A DNA stretch of 64,000 nt from Lycorma delicatula (GCF_047948215.1 NC_134465.1:13740522-13804521); one strand, 5' to 3'; positions 44,791 through 57,452 are shown, counted from the first letter of the stretch. The notes: a model not told the origin generated them from the letters alone. A program made the numbers and translations.

Positions 44791-46599
44791 GCAATAAGAC
44801 TGAACAAAATTAATTCATTCCTAAATCCAGCGCTTAATACAAACAACAGAGCAGTGTCTTCAGCTTCATGTTTTGACCTGAACAGATATGATTAATCTTG
44901 TCCATGAAGGTTCACTTTTCAGTATTATATATGATGTCATAATATGCGACTATGCTATGATTTAATTGTTTGTCGAGTATTGTTTAATTATAACTTACAA
45001 ATTACGTTAACTAAGTTAAACGATAAAAAATGAGCTCACAAAATACAATATAGGAGCTTAAAATGTTAACTGTTAAGTTGAAAAATAAAAAAAATTATTT
45101 AATTCAAATTTTAATTTTTTTCAAAAAATGGTAGGTAATAGAAAGATTCGAGTTCATATTAGTTTTCAGAATCAAAAAAACAGATTAAAATCATGTTAGG
45201 AAATAAATCGCATGTTAGGAAATAAAAATTATGATTAACAGTGTTATTTAAATTACACAAAATTATTTAGAAAACGGGAGATTCATAATAATGAAAAACG
45301 ATCAAATACCAATCAATGTAAAAAAAAAAATTGTTATCGAAAATTTGAATAAACATCACCGAAACTGTAAATCTTCACGGATTAGGTCTGTCTGCCTTTA
45401 TGCTCGGTCGATATATATTTATCAGCTAAATCTATCTAAGAAATAAATTATTCCACGTAAAATTATCTCCATTTATTATTTTATTCCCCCGTTTTTCTTT
45501 TCAAGTTAATCAAAACGATTCTATTTTTTTAATTTTTTTATTTAAATTACAGAAAAACGTTGAATAGTTCCTTTTCGACCGGTTTTCTTTTTTACCGAAA
45601 TAAGCAAAACCTTCTTGTTATTTTCACGGTGTTTACCTAATTTGAACAGATTTAGAAAAACGGTATACTCGTTTCGATGACCCGCAGTAAAAAATAAGTG
45701 TAGAACGATGTGCGTAAATAAAAATGCGATAAAATATACTGCGCCCTACGGACGATTTAATTCTAGTCCACAACGTTCAGCCGACGCATTTTCTTTCGAA
45801 CGACTTTCACAAAGTCTACGTTTAATCCACGTTAAGTGATTTTCACATTACTTTTTCTACCGGCAGCAGTAAATCTAACATTTATTCTAAAATATGTTTC
45901 GTCATCGTAATAACAAACTTTACTTTTTTGCAGCTTTTCGAAATCGATCTATCGTTTGCCACTATTCGTTTAAAAATATTCGATTGAAATAATCCAAACT
46001 AGGCGTGAGTAATGAAAGAGGATAACACATTATGCAGTAATTCGCAGAACGATTCTAATTTTTTAATTAAAAAAGGTAACTTTCGTTTTTCTTCATTATC
46101 ATTATATTTTTTTTCAATTAAAAAAAACTTTAATAAAAATTTATACAGCGGGGTTAAAATAAAAATAAAAAATAAAATACGAACAACTTTAACATTTTAC
46201 AGTTATAATGAAGCGAATTAAAAAATCTTCAAGTTGAACGGTGAAGATATAACACGATTATTGTAGGTTACACCGACTAAAGTTTTGTTCGAATAGAAAA
46301 AAAATAATACAGCATAAAAATTATCCGATGAATGTAATAAGACCGAGAATATTACACGTAAGATTTATAATTAATATAAACAAAATAAAAATATAAGAAG
46401 AGTAGCCCCAACATTTAAAATAGACCAAAAATACCACGATAAAATCAAACCGTTTTACGCTAAAAAACGAAAGATGCGGCACAACGTATACGCTATACGA
46501 AATGACAGCGGAAACTGAACTCGACGATGCATACGAATGTACGCGCGCGCAGATGATAGGCACAGATATACGTACTGTTATCCCGATTCAACTCTTATT
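44791..46599. other. unassigned sequence
   Basis: CpG-poor up to about 45.3 kb, then CpG-frequent. Nothing firmly recognised. Confidence 0.5.
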
Positions 46600-47130
46600 G
46601 TATCCTATCGGACATCGACACAAGGGTTAAGGTAGAACGGTGGTAACACAGACGTGCGGGGTTAAGAGAGTGAAACGGGGAGAGCCTCGAGAAAGAGGAG
46701 GAGAAACGAGAGGATAACAAGAGAGAGGGAATGCCCACGGCTCAGCAGTATGATGTAGGTCAGTGTTAGACTGTTAGCTAATCGTCCGATACTAAAAACG
46801 GGAGGGGGATGTAAACAAAACCACGTGCTCTCTCTCGCTCCACACTCCGGGTTGTGTACAAGACCCGGTCTGATGCCGCATGCCGACACACGTACGGCCG
46901 GGTACGTACTTACACATCGTATGTTTACATGTGCGTGTATAAGTGGGTGCGGGTGCGCGTGCTCGTAACATAGTCGCAGAGCGAGAAGCTAAGAACTTTA
47001 AGCTAGAACTGCCGATACAGTCGTCTAGCGGGCGACCGTCGAGTTCAGAGGCGAGCCTAAACGACAACGTATCCTGGCTAAAGATCGTTATCGATAAATC
47101 GAGTCGAATATATACGATAAGGAAGAATAG
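46600..47130. other. GC-rich patch, function unknown
   Basis: About 530 bp with clearly raised G+C, many CpG, purine-rich AGAGAGAGGGA-type stretches near 46680-46730, and no recognisable coding or repeat motif. Candidate internal promoter or unrecognised element. Confidence 0.35.
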
Positions 47131-47465
47131 AGAATCTTGATACGAGCGTAAATTGTGACATCTATTAACAAAAAATGTCGGCTTACGGGACGACTAAGAA
47201 AATCCCTTTCCATACGCCGTTCCGCTATCAAAATCTAGGTCGAGTTAGAAGATCGAACCGTAATACGGCTTTGAATTTATTCGGCTCGCCTAGCTAAAAG
47301 CTGGATTTTCTGTAAGACTGGAAATAATGATCGACGAAATCCGCTAGACAGACGCAACATTTTGTCAGAGTAAAAATACTACGTCCAAACATTTGTCCTG
47401 TACCTCGAGGCAAACGCTTCGTAAGTAGATCCTGTCCGGGTAATATGTAATTTTTTTATAAACAA
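47131..47465. other. unassigned sequence
   Basis: Nothing recognised. Confidence 0.5.
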
Positions 47466-47619
47466 ACTTTTTTTTTGTTTAACCACCGTTAGGTATCGCT
47501 TCAGAGGATGAAACGAATGATTTGTAGCGCGTGTGAAAATGCCATGCCTGACCGGGATTCGAACCCGGGACCTCCGGATGAGAGGCCGAGACGCTACCAC
47601 TCGCGCCACGGAGGCCGGC
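47466..47619 (-). repeat. tRNA-derived SINE, family A, best-preserved copy
   Basis: On the minus strand the head is GCCGGCCTCCGTGGCGCGAG then TGGTAGCGTCTCGGCC (box A region), and box B is intact in GTCCCGGGTTCGAATCCCGG. A short body with GCATGGCATTTTCACACGCG follows, then the tail CATCCTCTGAAG with ACGGTGGTTAAAC and a run of A. Confidence 0.88.
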
Positions 47620-48584
47620 AAACAACTTGTACAATATTTTCCCGAAATATCTTTAACGAGTGAACAACGACGATCCGAATTGTCGGAATACCGTAAAACA
47701 ACCGCTAGTTTACGTACACGTACACGAATTATCAGACTGTTTTTCATTTCTTACCGTACGGGCATCCCTAAAACGACACGACGATTCTCGAGAATAAAAA
47801 ACATTCCGAGTCAGGCTTAACTGGAAAATCGGGAAATGACCGTCTTTACCCGTTTCTTCCTTCACAGGCCGATTATACGACCGATTAACTACTTAAAGCC
47901 CTAAAAAATGCAGGTAATAAAAAACCTTATGCATCCTGTTAACTACTCTATTCTCCGAGATTACTACTTCGTCGTCTTTTCAGCGGTTATAAATATAAGA
48001 TAATGTAAAATTCAAAATTAATGTTACTTTTTTGGACTAAAGAACCTTTTTTATTTTGAAAGAATTATTTTTTCAAAAATCACTTCGACCCGTCAGTAAC
48101 AACGATCGCTTCAAATAACTGTTCAGATATTTCACGGATTTTAATTTCTGACATTTTAATTTCAGCATCGCAAGGAAAAAGAGTAGTAATAAACAGTTCG
48201 TCCAAAACGGCCGGAGCGACAAGAGAAGATCGATTACTACAAGGTATCGAGGCCGTACTAGTGAAAAGACGATCCTTTAATTTTAGTTTCCATCCGTATA
48301 TTTAAGTAAATAGAAAACCCGTAAGAAACAAAATCATACACCGGCAATTTCTGATTAGGAATGTGTTTATTATCGGCTCTGTAGCGCAACCGATGTAGGT
48401 TTCTTTTTCTAACCAAATCGCAATTATAATACCGAAAGATAATTTTTAACACGGAAAAATAAATTGAAATAACTATAATTATTTATCGTCCCTTCTTCGC
48501 GCTAAATATTTTTTTGTTTGTTAATTTCTGCTATTTCATATTTATTATACGAGAAGGCCAGGAATTCACTGGAAAATAAATTAT
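47620..48584. other. unassigned sequence
   Basis: AT-rich, CpG-frequent. Nothing recognised. Confidence 0.5.
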
Positions 48585-49125
48585 ACAGCGTTTCATTTTA
48601 ATGGCCCTACACGATTTTCTCGTAAATTACGTACAATACAAAAAAATGACCTAAACAAAAGTCACTCGGATTAGAGGGGACATCTTATGGTGACCTTGAC
48701 CTTTATTTCAAGGTTGACGATTTTTTTTTTTAATGGAATGAACTATCTTTGACCCCACCGATGAAAGCGTAGAAAAGTTTACACTGAAATATGCGGTCAC
48801 ACGTACGATTGGAGTTAGTGTTGTTATATGGAGGTAGTCTTATACGATTACACGTTTTTGAAGGTATAACAATATTCTTGGCGTATTTATATTTCAGGCC
48901 ACTTATCTCGCAAACTACGTTAAAACTTCAATATAAAATTTTCTATTCTTTTCATCGATGGATTCAAAAATAGGTCATTCCACTTGAAAAATCGTCTTCA
49001 AATAACGGTCAAGGTGTCCCTCTCCAATTTGAGTAACCTTTCTTTAGGTCATTTGTTCATATCGTACGTAGTTTACGAGAAAATCGCCTGGGGCGATTAA
49101 AATGAAACATCCTATACATTAGTGC
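48585..49125. mobile_element. foldback MITE with long imperfect inverted arms
   Basis: Left and right ends are inverted copies carrying GTTTCATTTTAAT, GATTTTCTCGTAAA, TACGTAC and AATGACCTAAA in the same order. Pairing continues with gaps deep into both halves (about 200 bp each). No coding sequence. The ends lie in TATACA/TGTATA-type sequence. Confidence 0.78.
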
Positions 49126-49799
49126 GATAACAGAAATTTACAAACCCGAAAGCGGATAATAAAAAAATTTTTGTTATCTCTCCAGTAGAAATTATTAATC
49201 GGATATTCCCTTCCGTTAGCGATCGATGTAACCTGCGTTTAGATATGCGTGAGGGGGAGGCAAAATAAAACAATTTTCACCTTTATGCGGCTTAAAATCT
49301 CTCTTTTATACCGTATAAAAGGGAAAGCGAGAAGAAAGCACAGACGTTTAAACGTTAGTCGGATATAATGAAAGCGATATGCGCTTTCGGACCGGCGGTT
49401 TATAATACGTTTACACGAACGGGTTATCGACTTTACGATTTATCGCTTTGACCTTACGATACAAGAAAATGTAAGACAGGATTATAACGATTACTCTAAT
49501 TTAGACTTTAAATACAAAGCGATATAATAGGTACTTCACTCCGGTACGAATAGACTATAAAAAACATCAATACGATCCGACCGATTAATGTCATACGTTA
49601 ATTAAGCCTACTCGTAACGTTTTCAGGCCGACAGTTTCTAAGTTATCGGCCATCTTCCGATAATTTGTTTTGGTCTTAATTTTTTTACCGGTTTAACGCT
49701 ATTTTGCATTTCTTTCTCTTTTGACTTTGGCGTATTTAATACGGCCTATATTTATTTCGTATAATCCGATCTTTGTCTTCCTCTTAGTTTTCCCTTCTA
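49126..49799. other. unassigned sequence
   Basis: Nothing recognised. Confidence 0.5.
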
Positions 49800-50280
49800 C
49801 CCGTTTCCACCGTCACTAATCGACTCCGCCAAATACACAAGATTTTGCCAGAAATTTCTCTCTTTTCAAAATCTGTCGGTTTCAAATTTATCGACCCGCT
49901 AACATTTAACGTCTTCCTATTATACATTTCAAAGTCCTCTTTCCTATACCTTTCCGTTTCTTTTTCTATCGTACACGTTTCGTCGCTAAATTATTACATA
50001 TTTATGAGAAATTCTTCCATCGATATTTTTTCACGAGAAATCTCCTCGCACGAACCGATCCGATTGCGATATAAACTTCACGCGTTTCATCCATCAGCCT
50101 TGTTTTATTCGATAAGTCTCGCCTAACTATACGATCCGTTTCGTTTGGTAGTTCTTCAAACACTTGTACAGTTCCATCAGGAAGAACAACGCTATCGTCG
50201 AATCTCAGCATCTTAAATGTTATCCTCGTACAATTACCGGGCTCTCGTTTTCTTAGACTCCTAGACACCTTCTTTTACGC
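49800..50280 (-). pseudogene. possible LINE reverse-transcriptase fragment
   Basis: A minus-strand frame reads ITFKMLRFDDSVVLPDGTVQ, then NETDRIVRRDLSNKTRLMDE. This resembles the MLRFADDIVVL catalytic box followed by the LNxIxRxxxLKINxxKT block of RTE-like LINEs. The alanine of FADD would be missing. Downstream frames are degraded (YRKEDFEMYN-like). The match is short. Confidence 0.38.
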
Positions 50281-50522
50281 GCAAGTCAGAAAAGCATATA
50301 CCGTACGTATAACCTTTAAAAACGTTATAAGAATTTTTTCTGCGCGCTAACTTTTTTTTTTAGTATTTAAATTAAATCCGCGGAACGTACACCTTTATAA
50401 TTTTAAATTAATATTAAATTACCTCGGTAAGTAAATCTTTTTCTTCGTTAACTCTTATTTTACCTCCTAGCATCGTAATTAATAAAATCGTTTAACGCAA
50501 TTTATCCGTGTAACTTATAAAA

Positions 50523-50600
50523 ATTAGCTACATACTCTTCTTTGTTTTTTACCGGCAAACTATTAGCTACATACTCTTCCTTGTTTTTTACCGGCAAACT
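50523..50600 (+). repeat. tandem duplication of a 39-bp unit
   Basis: Two adjacent copies (50523-50561 and 50562-50600) differ at one base. Each begins ATTAGCTACATACTCTTC and ends ACCGGCAAACT. Confidence 0.95.
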
Positions 50601-52559
50601 GCGGTTCATATCCCGGGCAAATAAGACTGGATTTCTAAATTTAATCTGAACGCAAATTACTATTTAGCGTCGCATTAATAAGCTGCAACATTATATATGT
50701 TTACGTACGTTTTTAAGGTCGATTGGATTTACGAGTAGGGGATATTCGACGTTATTTCTCAAAACATTTTACTTTGTATCTCGAAAACACATCGACTAAA
50801 ATAGACGTTCGGCACGACTATTACACGGGGTAATCTATTTTCGACCTGATCGGGCTCGACTTATCGATGCAAATACTTACTCCGATAAATAAAAATTTTA
50901 AATAAGAGGACAGAACAGGACTCGTACTTAAAACATCGATTATTTTCATCCGACTACAACGGTACATCTAATACCGCTACAGACAACACCGGAACTTTTT
51001 AAAGGGAGCACCTGGAACCCGACTGAGGAATTTACCCTGTTTTTATAATTTCTGATATTTTATTTGTTTTTGAAGTTTAAAAATCTTACACGAGATAACT
51101 GTCGAGCAACGGGATCGCAAACGAGACCCGAATAATTTTACTAAAAATTTCGATACTTTAGCTCGTTTTAAATATAGAATAATTTTGACGATAAAAAACG
51201 TCATCCGGTATACGGAGTCGATCGAGATCCAAAATGTTTTATTAAAAATTGTGATTTTTTTTTTCATATTTTTAATTCCCCGTAACATTTAAAATGTCAC
51301 TCGATCGAGAATGTTAAATTTGTTTACAAAACCGGTTTGATATTTTTCACGATCGGACTCTTAATCGTTCGTAATAAAAAAAGCCTACGGCGTATCAGAA
51401 ATAAAAATTTTTCAAGGGGAAAAATTTGAACCGTTAACCGGCTTTTTTTACTTATTTTTATTTTTATCTTCTGCATTTTTAATTTTTTTTCTTTACTATT
51501 ATAATTAAGCCGTTCTACCGCCTTTTTTAGAATATCGATCGATTAAAAATAAAAATATCTTACTTTCTTTATCTTTAATGTAGATCCGATAAATAATATA
51601 AAAATGTATTAATCGGTGCGAAATAAAGCAAAATCTAATTTTTTTTAAAACATTTTTACGATATTTTTAATTCTTTTAAATATAATCGCTTTTTGTACAG
51701 CGTTAATACGAAAACCGTTCGATTCGGGGCCGGTTCGGGACCCTTTATTAAAATTTGCCGCTTTATTAAAACCCAGACGCCGGTATCGTACGAGACCGAC
51801 AAGTCGTAAATCTCAAACGGAATTCCGAGTAAAGGAAAAGAAAACAAAACAAAAGGGAACGCGAATAAAAGTCATAGCGAGCCTTTTCGTAAGACTACTG
51901 CGTCAAAGAGAACCGCGATTATTTTTTCTGACGCGATGTACGACGACAAAAAGTATTCTCTACCTCGAGAAATTATAATCCGGCCGATACAAAGAGCTTA
52001 CGCATCCCGACGCGCAGATAAAGTATAAATAAAAAGGAACGAATAGAACTACAAACAAGCCCGTACCGGGAAAGTACCGACCGTAAGGAAATTTATCTAG
52101 ATATAATAAAGCGAGACTACGGTAAAACGTAACGCGGAGGAAATACAACCGCGTATAATACTAAAGAACTACCGACGGTCGATCGGTTTTCCCGTCTTCC
52201 TGAAACGTTAATTAACGGAAAGATAAATGGAAGTTTGCCGGCACGCACGCGTATACGAGTAGACTCTGAATCTCAGAAACATGAGAGAACTAACAAGTAT
52301 GTGGATGGATGACCCTTCAAAAATTATTCCTGAATCGAGATACTGAATATATTCAGATTTTGTACACACCTGGACATTAAGTTTGTTGCTAGTGCGATAC
52401 AAAATTTCTTTACGAATCGATAAATGCCGGTAAACCGACTAAAGAATTGGAATTTTGCTTACGACACCTCTTTCAATACATCGATTTGAAAACTATAAAT
52501 TTCCCAAGAGTTCAAAATTAAAATCGCATCGATCGTAGAGTTTTTTCTATAGCCTTTGC
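50601..52559. other. unassigned intron sequence
   Basis: AT-rich, CpG-frequent, with short open frames lacking motifs. Confidence 0.5.
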
Positions 52560-55205
52560 GGTTTCACTTACATATGGTATTAAGCCCGATAAAGTCAGGT
52601 TTAATCAAATATTAATGCACACGTTTGATTAAGATGTTCCAAACGACTGTTGAACATTTTTTTCAGGATCCGCGGTTTTCTGATCAAAAAATCGTTCTGT
52701 ATATTTTACCTGACAATCAAGATCGTTTCGATAATTCAAATCGTTTGAAAAATGAACTTACATCGCCTAAAAAATAAAGATCAGCGTCTTTTGCAGGTAC
52801 TAAACGTTTTTGTGAATACCCTAAAAGTCACAGCGACATAATGAAAAATAACGTTTCGGTGAATCACAAAATTCAATCGTTTGATGAACCTGTAAATCCC
52901 ACGGATATTAAAGTCGGTGTTAAGGATTTCGCGGATGGCTGTAAACCGTAAAAATCGAGAGTAGACGACAAATAGAAGCTAAAAAGCTCCAAAACAGAGA
53001 AAAATCACGAAAATTTCACGATTGCAACAAAGAGAAAATTTTACGTGCTAAAAAAGCAGCATACAACTATCGAAAAGAAAGGATAATAAATAACAAAAAA
53101 AAAGCGTACCGAAGAAAAGTAATCGAAACAGAATCTTTACTAAGCGTTTTCAAAATTCAACAAAAAATAGAGTCGTATGTAAAGTTATTTCAGAAAAATT
53201 AAACGCGGGTACCGCAATAGAAAATAACATCGAAGCTGAAACAATAATAAAACGGTGAACGGTAGGTCGAACATTGCAAACCGAATGAAAAAATCAGAAG
53301 CGTTTATCGAAAAAGCTGAAGTTACAATTTTTAATATCGAAGAGAAAGTATTAGCGTTATGTGCAGCCTCAGAACATAAAACATCATCTGAAGCTTATTT
53401 TTCGGACAGAGCGTACAGAGACGATCGCATACCGACTATATTTATTTTATCCGATTCGTCAGATAGATGGCAAACGAAATATCACTCCTTTCAAATAATG
53501 AAAAAAATACCCGTAAATTAGATCGACAATCATATAATCTGTCACCAATACTTAGGTAAACTTACGAATGTATTACCGGTAGTTTACAAGAAATCAACAA
53601 AATCGTGAAATTGTGATAAAGATCTGTACAAATCCAACGATTTAGATTTAATAAATCATCTACGAACGATTTTTGCATTCCACCAAAGATCTCAAAATAA
53701 AAAAATCGAATACGTTTTTGGAGAACTTGAAAAAATGTAACGCTCTTCACTCAAATCTTGCGAAACTTGGTCATCTTCATAGCTGTTACGTCGATATGCA
53801 GTCTCGCACCTAATCATTTATTTCTACTTTGGTATTATCTGTACGCTTTCCAAACGTCAGATATACTAAAAAATCAGTATACTATATCGTTTTACTAACC
53901 GAAAAGACAGCGCTCTAAATACAGCAGATGTAGATTTTTTGAAGTCGCAGTACGTTAAAATTAAGGAAAATCAGTAAATCACAGAACGGGAGACAGAATA
54001 TATCGAACTAGACGAAGACAAAATTACGCGACTTTTCTCATCGGCATTCACGGCTTTACGTAAAAAATCGAAAACCTACAGATTCATTCGCGCGTATCTT
54101 GTGAAAACTTACGCCGCAAAAAAAATGTTCACGACATCTACAACCTTACAAAACCTCTAGATATAAAATTACGGTTAAATTTTACGAAGCGTTTAAAATT
54201 CCAAACGGATGATGTTTCTGACGGCGTAAAAAAATCGACTTCTGATGAAAATTCAAGCGTAGATCTAAATGAAAATCTACACGTAGATCCGAACTATATT
54301 TGCGACTCGTTTAAAAACGTTCCGCAAAAACAAGATACTTTCAACACGCGTACTAAATAATCTTACTGCTAAACCCGTACCGGAAAAACTATCGACTTTG
54401 AACAAATATGAAAAAATTCTAACGGAAAGAGGAAAAGCGTTTCAAGTTGTTCGGCGAATACGATCGGTGTCGAACAAAACTTTTCCTTGGAAACGCACGA
54501 TTCCAAACGTCAAAGGGTAAAACGTTCAGTTTACAAATTACCTTTACAGGAAACGATCGAAAGAATTTGCCAGCCTTATGAACCTATCCACCGTGACACA
54601 GAATTTTATATTTTAGTAAGAGAATCGCCTACTAACTAAAATGTTATACGGGAGAAATTGGCCGATACGAAAGAAGTACTCGATGCGTTAATACGGTTGA
54701 GAAATAACAATCCAAAATACGGCCGAATAATTTTATCGGACGACATTAACCGTTTGTGGAAACAATTGAATTTGGATAACTCTGTATATAATATCGACGA
54801 AGAAAAAAAAGATAATGATAAACGTATCGCTGGTAAAGGGGAAGAAAACGTTGACAAGAAAGAAACTGATGAAATTCGTGATAATATTAAAAAAAAGGCT
54901 ATATCCATTACATACGAGTATTACGATCGATATACAATTTATCCTGTCGATGAAAAGAAAGTAAATGATACTGCAAGGAACTTACATCAATTTGTCGTTC
55001 CTATAGATAACCGAACAAAATCGTTGGATTTATTGTGTTTCCCTGACATATTCATACGGAGTCGGGGGTCAATACGCACATAGAAATACTCGGTTAAGCG
55101 ATTTGGAATTCATAAAGCGTAAATTATTGTCCGAGCATCCACAATTCGAGTAAATATCAAATATCTGTTTTACTTGCTTAACGATAACAACATAAAACTA
55201 CTCCG
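52560..55205 (+). pseudogene. Helitron (DUF6570-type N-terminal region) remnant
   Basis: Plus-strand blocks fit the N-terminal half of an insect Helitron protein. A basic region is rich in KAAYNYRKERIINNKKKAYR-type text (about 53045-53115), followed by FSDRAYRDDRIPTIFILSDS (about 53400-53460). Then come ETIERICQPYEPIHRDTEFY with ILVRESPT (about 54550-54635), KEVLDALIRLRNNNPKYGRI then ILSDDINRLWKQL (54670-54770), TIYPVDEKKVNDTARNLHQF, and LDLLCFPDIF followed in another frame by the end of the Helitron_like_N start (KLLSEHPQFE). Frameshifts and stops are common. The Rep catalytic domain and helicase are absent: the sequence stops at the foldback element at 55206. Confidence 0.75.
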
Positions 55206-55612
55206 AAACAATAAAATTGTTAGGGTTTCGGAGAGAGTTTGCCGTCGATTGAAAACATCAAAAATCGAAAATCAAAATTCGACTATTTATTTATTTATAG
55301 TTCTTCAAAAAGACATTGCCCGAATCAAAAAAGTGCAGAATGTATGAAAGGCGAGATAATTGTTACATATTTTTCCTACTTCATTTCCTCAAATATAAAA
55401 ATATACACAGTTAAATATTTTCTTCCTGCTCTACTAATATTGTACTAAACGATAGAACTTTTTTAATATAAAACAAATACGAAATCGCCGAGAAATAATC
55501 GGAGTTAAACAATATTTTTATATACTTGTACATACAACACAAATCATATCGTAAAAAATTGGTCTAATTTTCTCAACTATGTTGATTGAAAAAGCAAAAA
55601 CTCTTGCCGGAG
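55206..55612 (+). repeat. left arm of the foldback element
   Basis: Pairs with 56368-56779. Shared landmarks are GAGAGAGTTTGCCG, CGATTGAAAACATC, TGAAAGGCGAGATAA, TAAATATTTTCTTCCTGCTC and AACGATAGAACTTTTTTAAT. Confidence 0.85.
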
Positions 55613-56367
55613 GACGATAATTCACGATGCAAATCATACGAGTGATTGTTCTCTAGTTCTAAATTCACGACTATCAAACGATAAAATAATTAATTAATTA
55701 GCTAAAAAAATAATAAGGGTTCGTAATTTTCTTTATTACAAAAATTAATTCGATTCTAGACAAAAATGTTACATAATTTAAAAACGGTAAAAAAAAAAAC
55801 GTAATTTCGTTCACAAAATTGAAATACTGCACGTTTTAATATTTTTTTTAAATCGAGAAGTTAATTTTTTTCAAACTAATTAACACACGATCGGAGGCAG
55901 TACCGGTAGTTATGATACTTTAAGAGTGAAGGTGACATTTAGAAATGATTTCGTCGCTTTGAATTTTCAAAATAACCAGGAAACATTTTATTAAAGGTAT
56001 AATTATATAACGTTAATATCGTGTGGCTTTTTAACCGTTAGGAACATACGATAAATATGTCGACAGAAACCTACGAATGATAATCGGTTCGCGTAATAAG
56101 CCGTGTAACATTTACTTTAAATAGTCACAACTACCCGTACTGCCCCTAATGTTCATCTTTGATCGACACTTGATCTGTTCATTAAGCGATCTTTTCGTTG
56201 AAATCCGAAATCGTTTGTTGTTGTTCGTTATAGAATTTTTTCGCCGTAACGGACAAAGTCGAACTTATTGTTGAGATCGTAATGCGTTTGCGTAAACGAT
56301 AAATAATAATGTTAAACGTAAAATATTGAAATTTCGTTCAAATTCGTTGTTAAAAGTATGAAATCGC

Positions 56368-56779
56368 GACGGCAAGAGATTTTGCATTTTCAATCGACAT
56401 ATTTAAGAAAATTTGACGAATTTTTTACACGATTTGTGTTATTACATATTTACACAGGAATATAAAAAAATTGTTTATCCCCGATTATTTCTCGGCGATT
56501 TTGGATTTGTTTTATATTAAAAAAGTTCTATCGTTTAGTTACAATGTTAGAAGAGCAGGAAGAAAATATTTAACGGTGTATATTTCTGTATTTGATAAAA
56601 TGAAGTAGGAAAAATATATAACGATTATTATCTCGCCTTTCATACGTATCTGTACTTTTTTATTCGGACAGTTATTTTCGAAGAACTATAAATAAATAAT
56701 TGAATTTTGATTTTCGATTTTTGATGTTTTCAATCGACGGCGGCAAACTCTCTCCAAAACCCTAACAATTTCATTGTTT
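56368..56779 (-). repeat. right arm of the foldback element
   Basis: Inverted partner of 55206-55612. The inner limit is close to the complement of CAAAATCTCTTGCCG. Confidence 0.85.
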
Positions 56780-56830
56780 TGGTAGTTAAGTATATTATTT
56801 GTATATATCTGGTAGTATATATATATATAC

Positions 56831-56950
56831 TCCCGGCGGAATGGTAGCGTCTCGGCCTTTTATTCGGAGGCCCCGGATTCGAATCCCGGTCACGCATAGC
56901 GTTTTTTATAGGCTAAAAATTCCATTTCCATATCCTCGAAAAAAAAAATT
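56831..56950 (+). repeat. tRNA-derived SINE, family A variant
   Basis: Head CCCGGCGGAATGGTAGCGTC then TCGGCC, box B intact in CCCCGGATTCGAATCCCGG. The body GCGTTTTTTATAGGCTAAAA matches the variant at 33625-33755. Ends in an A-run near 56945. The 5' end lies in a (TA)n stretch. Confidence 0.78.
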
Positions 56951-57452
56951 TATACCTTATTTATGTATAGTATACACATAAAAATAAATATATTATATAA
57001 TTAAAATAAACTACGTACCGATCAGAATAAAACATTTATTTATCGTTTAAAAAAAAAATCGTTTTTTAATAAATATTTTACAAGATTTAGCCCATCCAAG
57101 AGTCTAAAACACGAAACTCTATCTAAATAACGCAAAACTTTTATTAAAAAGTAAATCTGAAAGAATTCTCCCATCCACAATATATGAAAATCGTCAATAG
57201 GCAGTAATAATTAAGCGTTAAGCACGATCGATTTAACTACTAAAAGATTTATACAGTAGTACTTCTACGATTCCAGCGGTACTGATCAAACGTAATTACC
57301 GATTACCGTACGGTGAAAAGTAATTATGTTCACCGCTCAGCCCTTAAACTCGTAATTATTCTTCCTAACGGCTGTATCGACAACCTTAGCGAACCTGGAC
57401 TCGTTCGACCGGAAATGTATTAAATATATTCAAAAGAAAGAAATAAGCTTAC
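56951..57452. other. unassigned intron sequence
   Basis: Intron immediately after ARID2 exon 57453-57550 in transcript sense. Nothing recognised. Confidence 0.5.

Larger units (their letters stand above)
55206..56779. mobile_element. 1.57-kb foldback element with ~410-bp inverted arms, abutting the Helitron
   Basis: The left arm (55206-55612) and right arm (56368-56779) are reverse complements with many substitutions and a few small gaps. The outer ends read AACAATAAAATTGTTAGGGT on the left and AACAATGAAATTGTTAGGGT (complement) on the right. The 755-bp centre is AT-rich and without a recognisable frame. The left end meets the Helitron coding remnant within its reading frame. I recognise no superfamily from the ends. 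Confidence 0.85.

Noticed and set aside
45740..45950. Possible DDE transposase piece on the minus strand (CYYDDETYFRINV)
   Set aside because: One short motif only. No following family blocks could be read.
55206..56779. Inverted duplication as an assembly artefact
   Set aside because: The arms differ by many substitutions and small gaps, which a chimeric read or palindromic assembly error would not produce.
33685..56900. tRNA genes at the SINE heads
   Set aside because: Box A and B are present, but the sequences continue into SINE bodies, recur in several copies, and do not form complete tRNA cloverleaves with proper ends.
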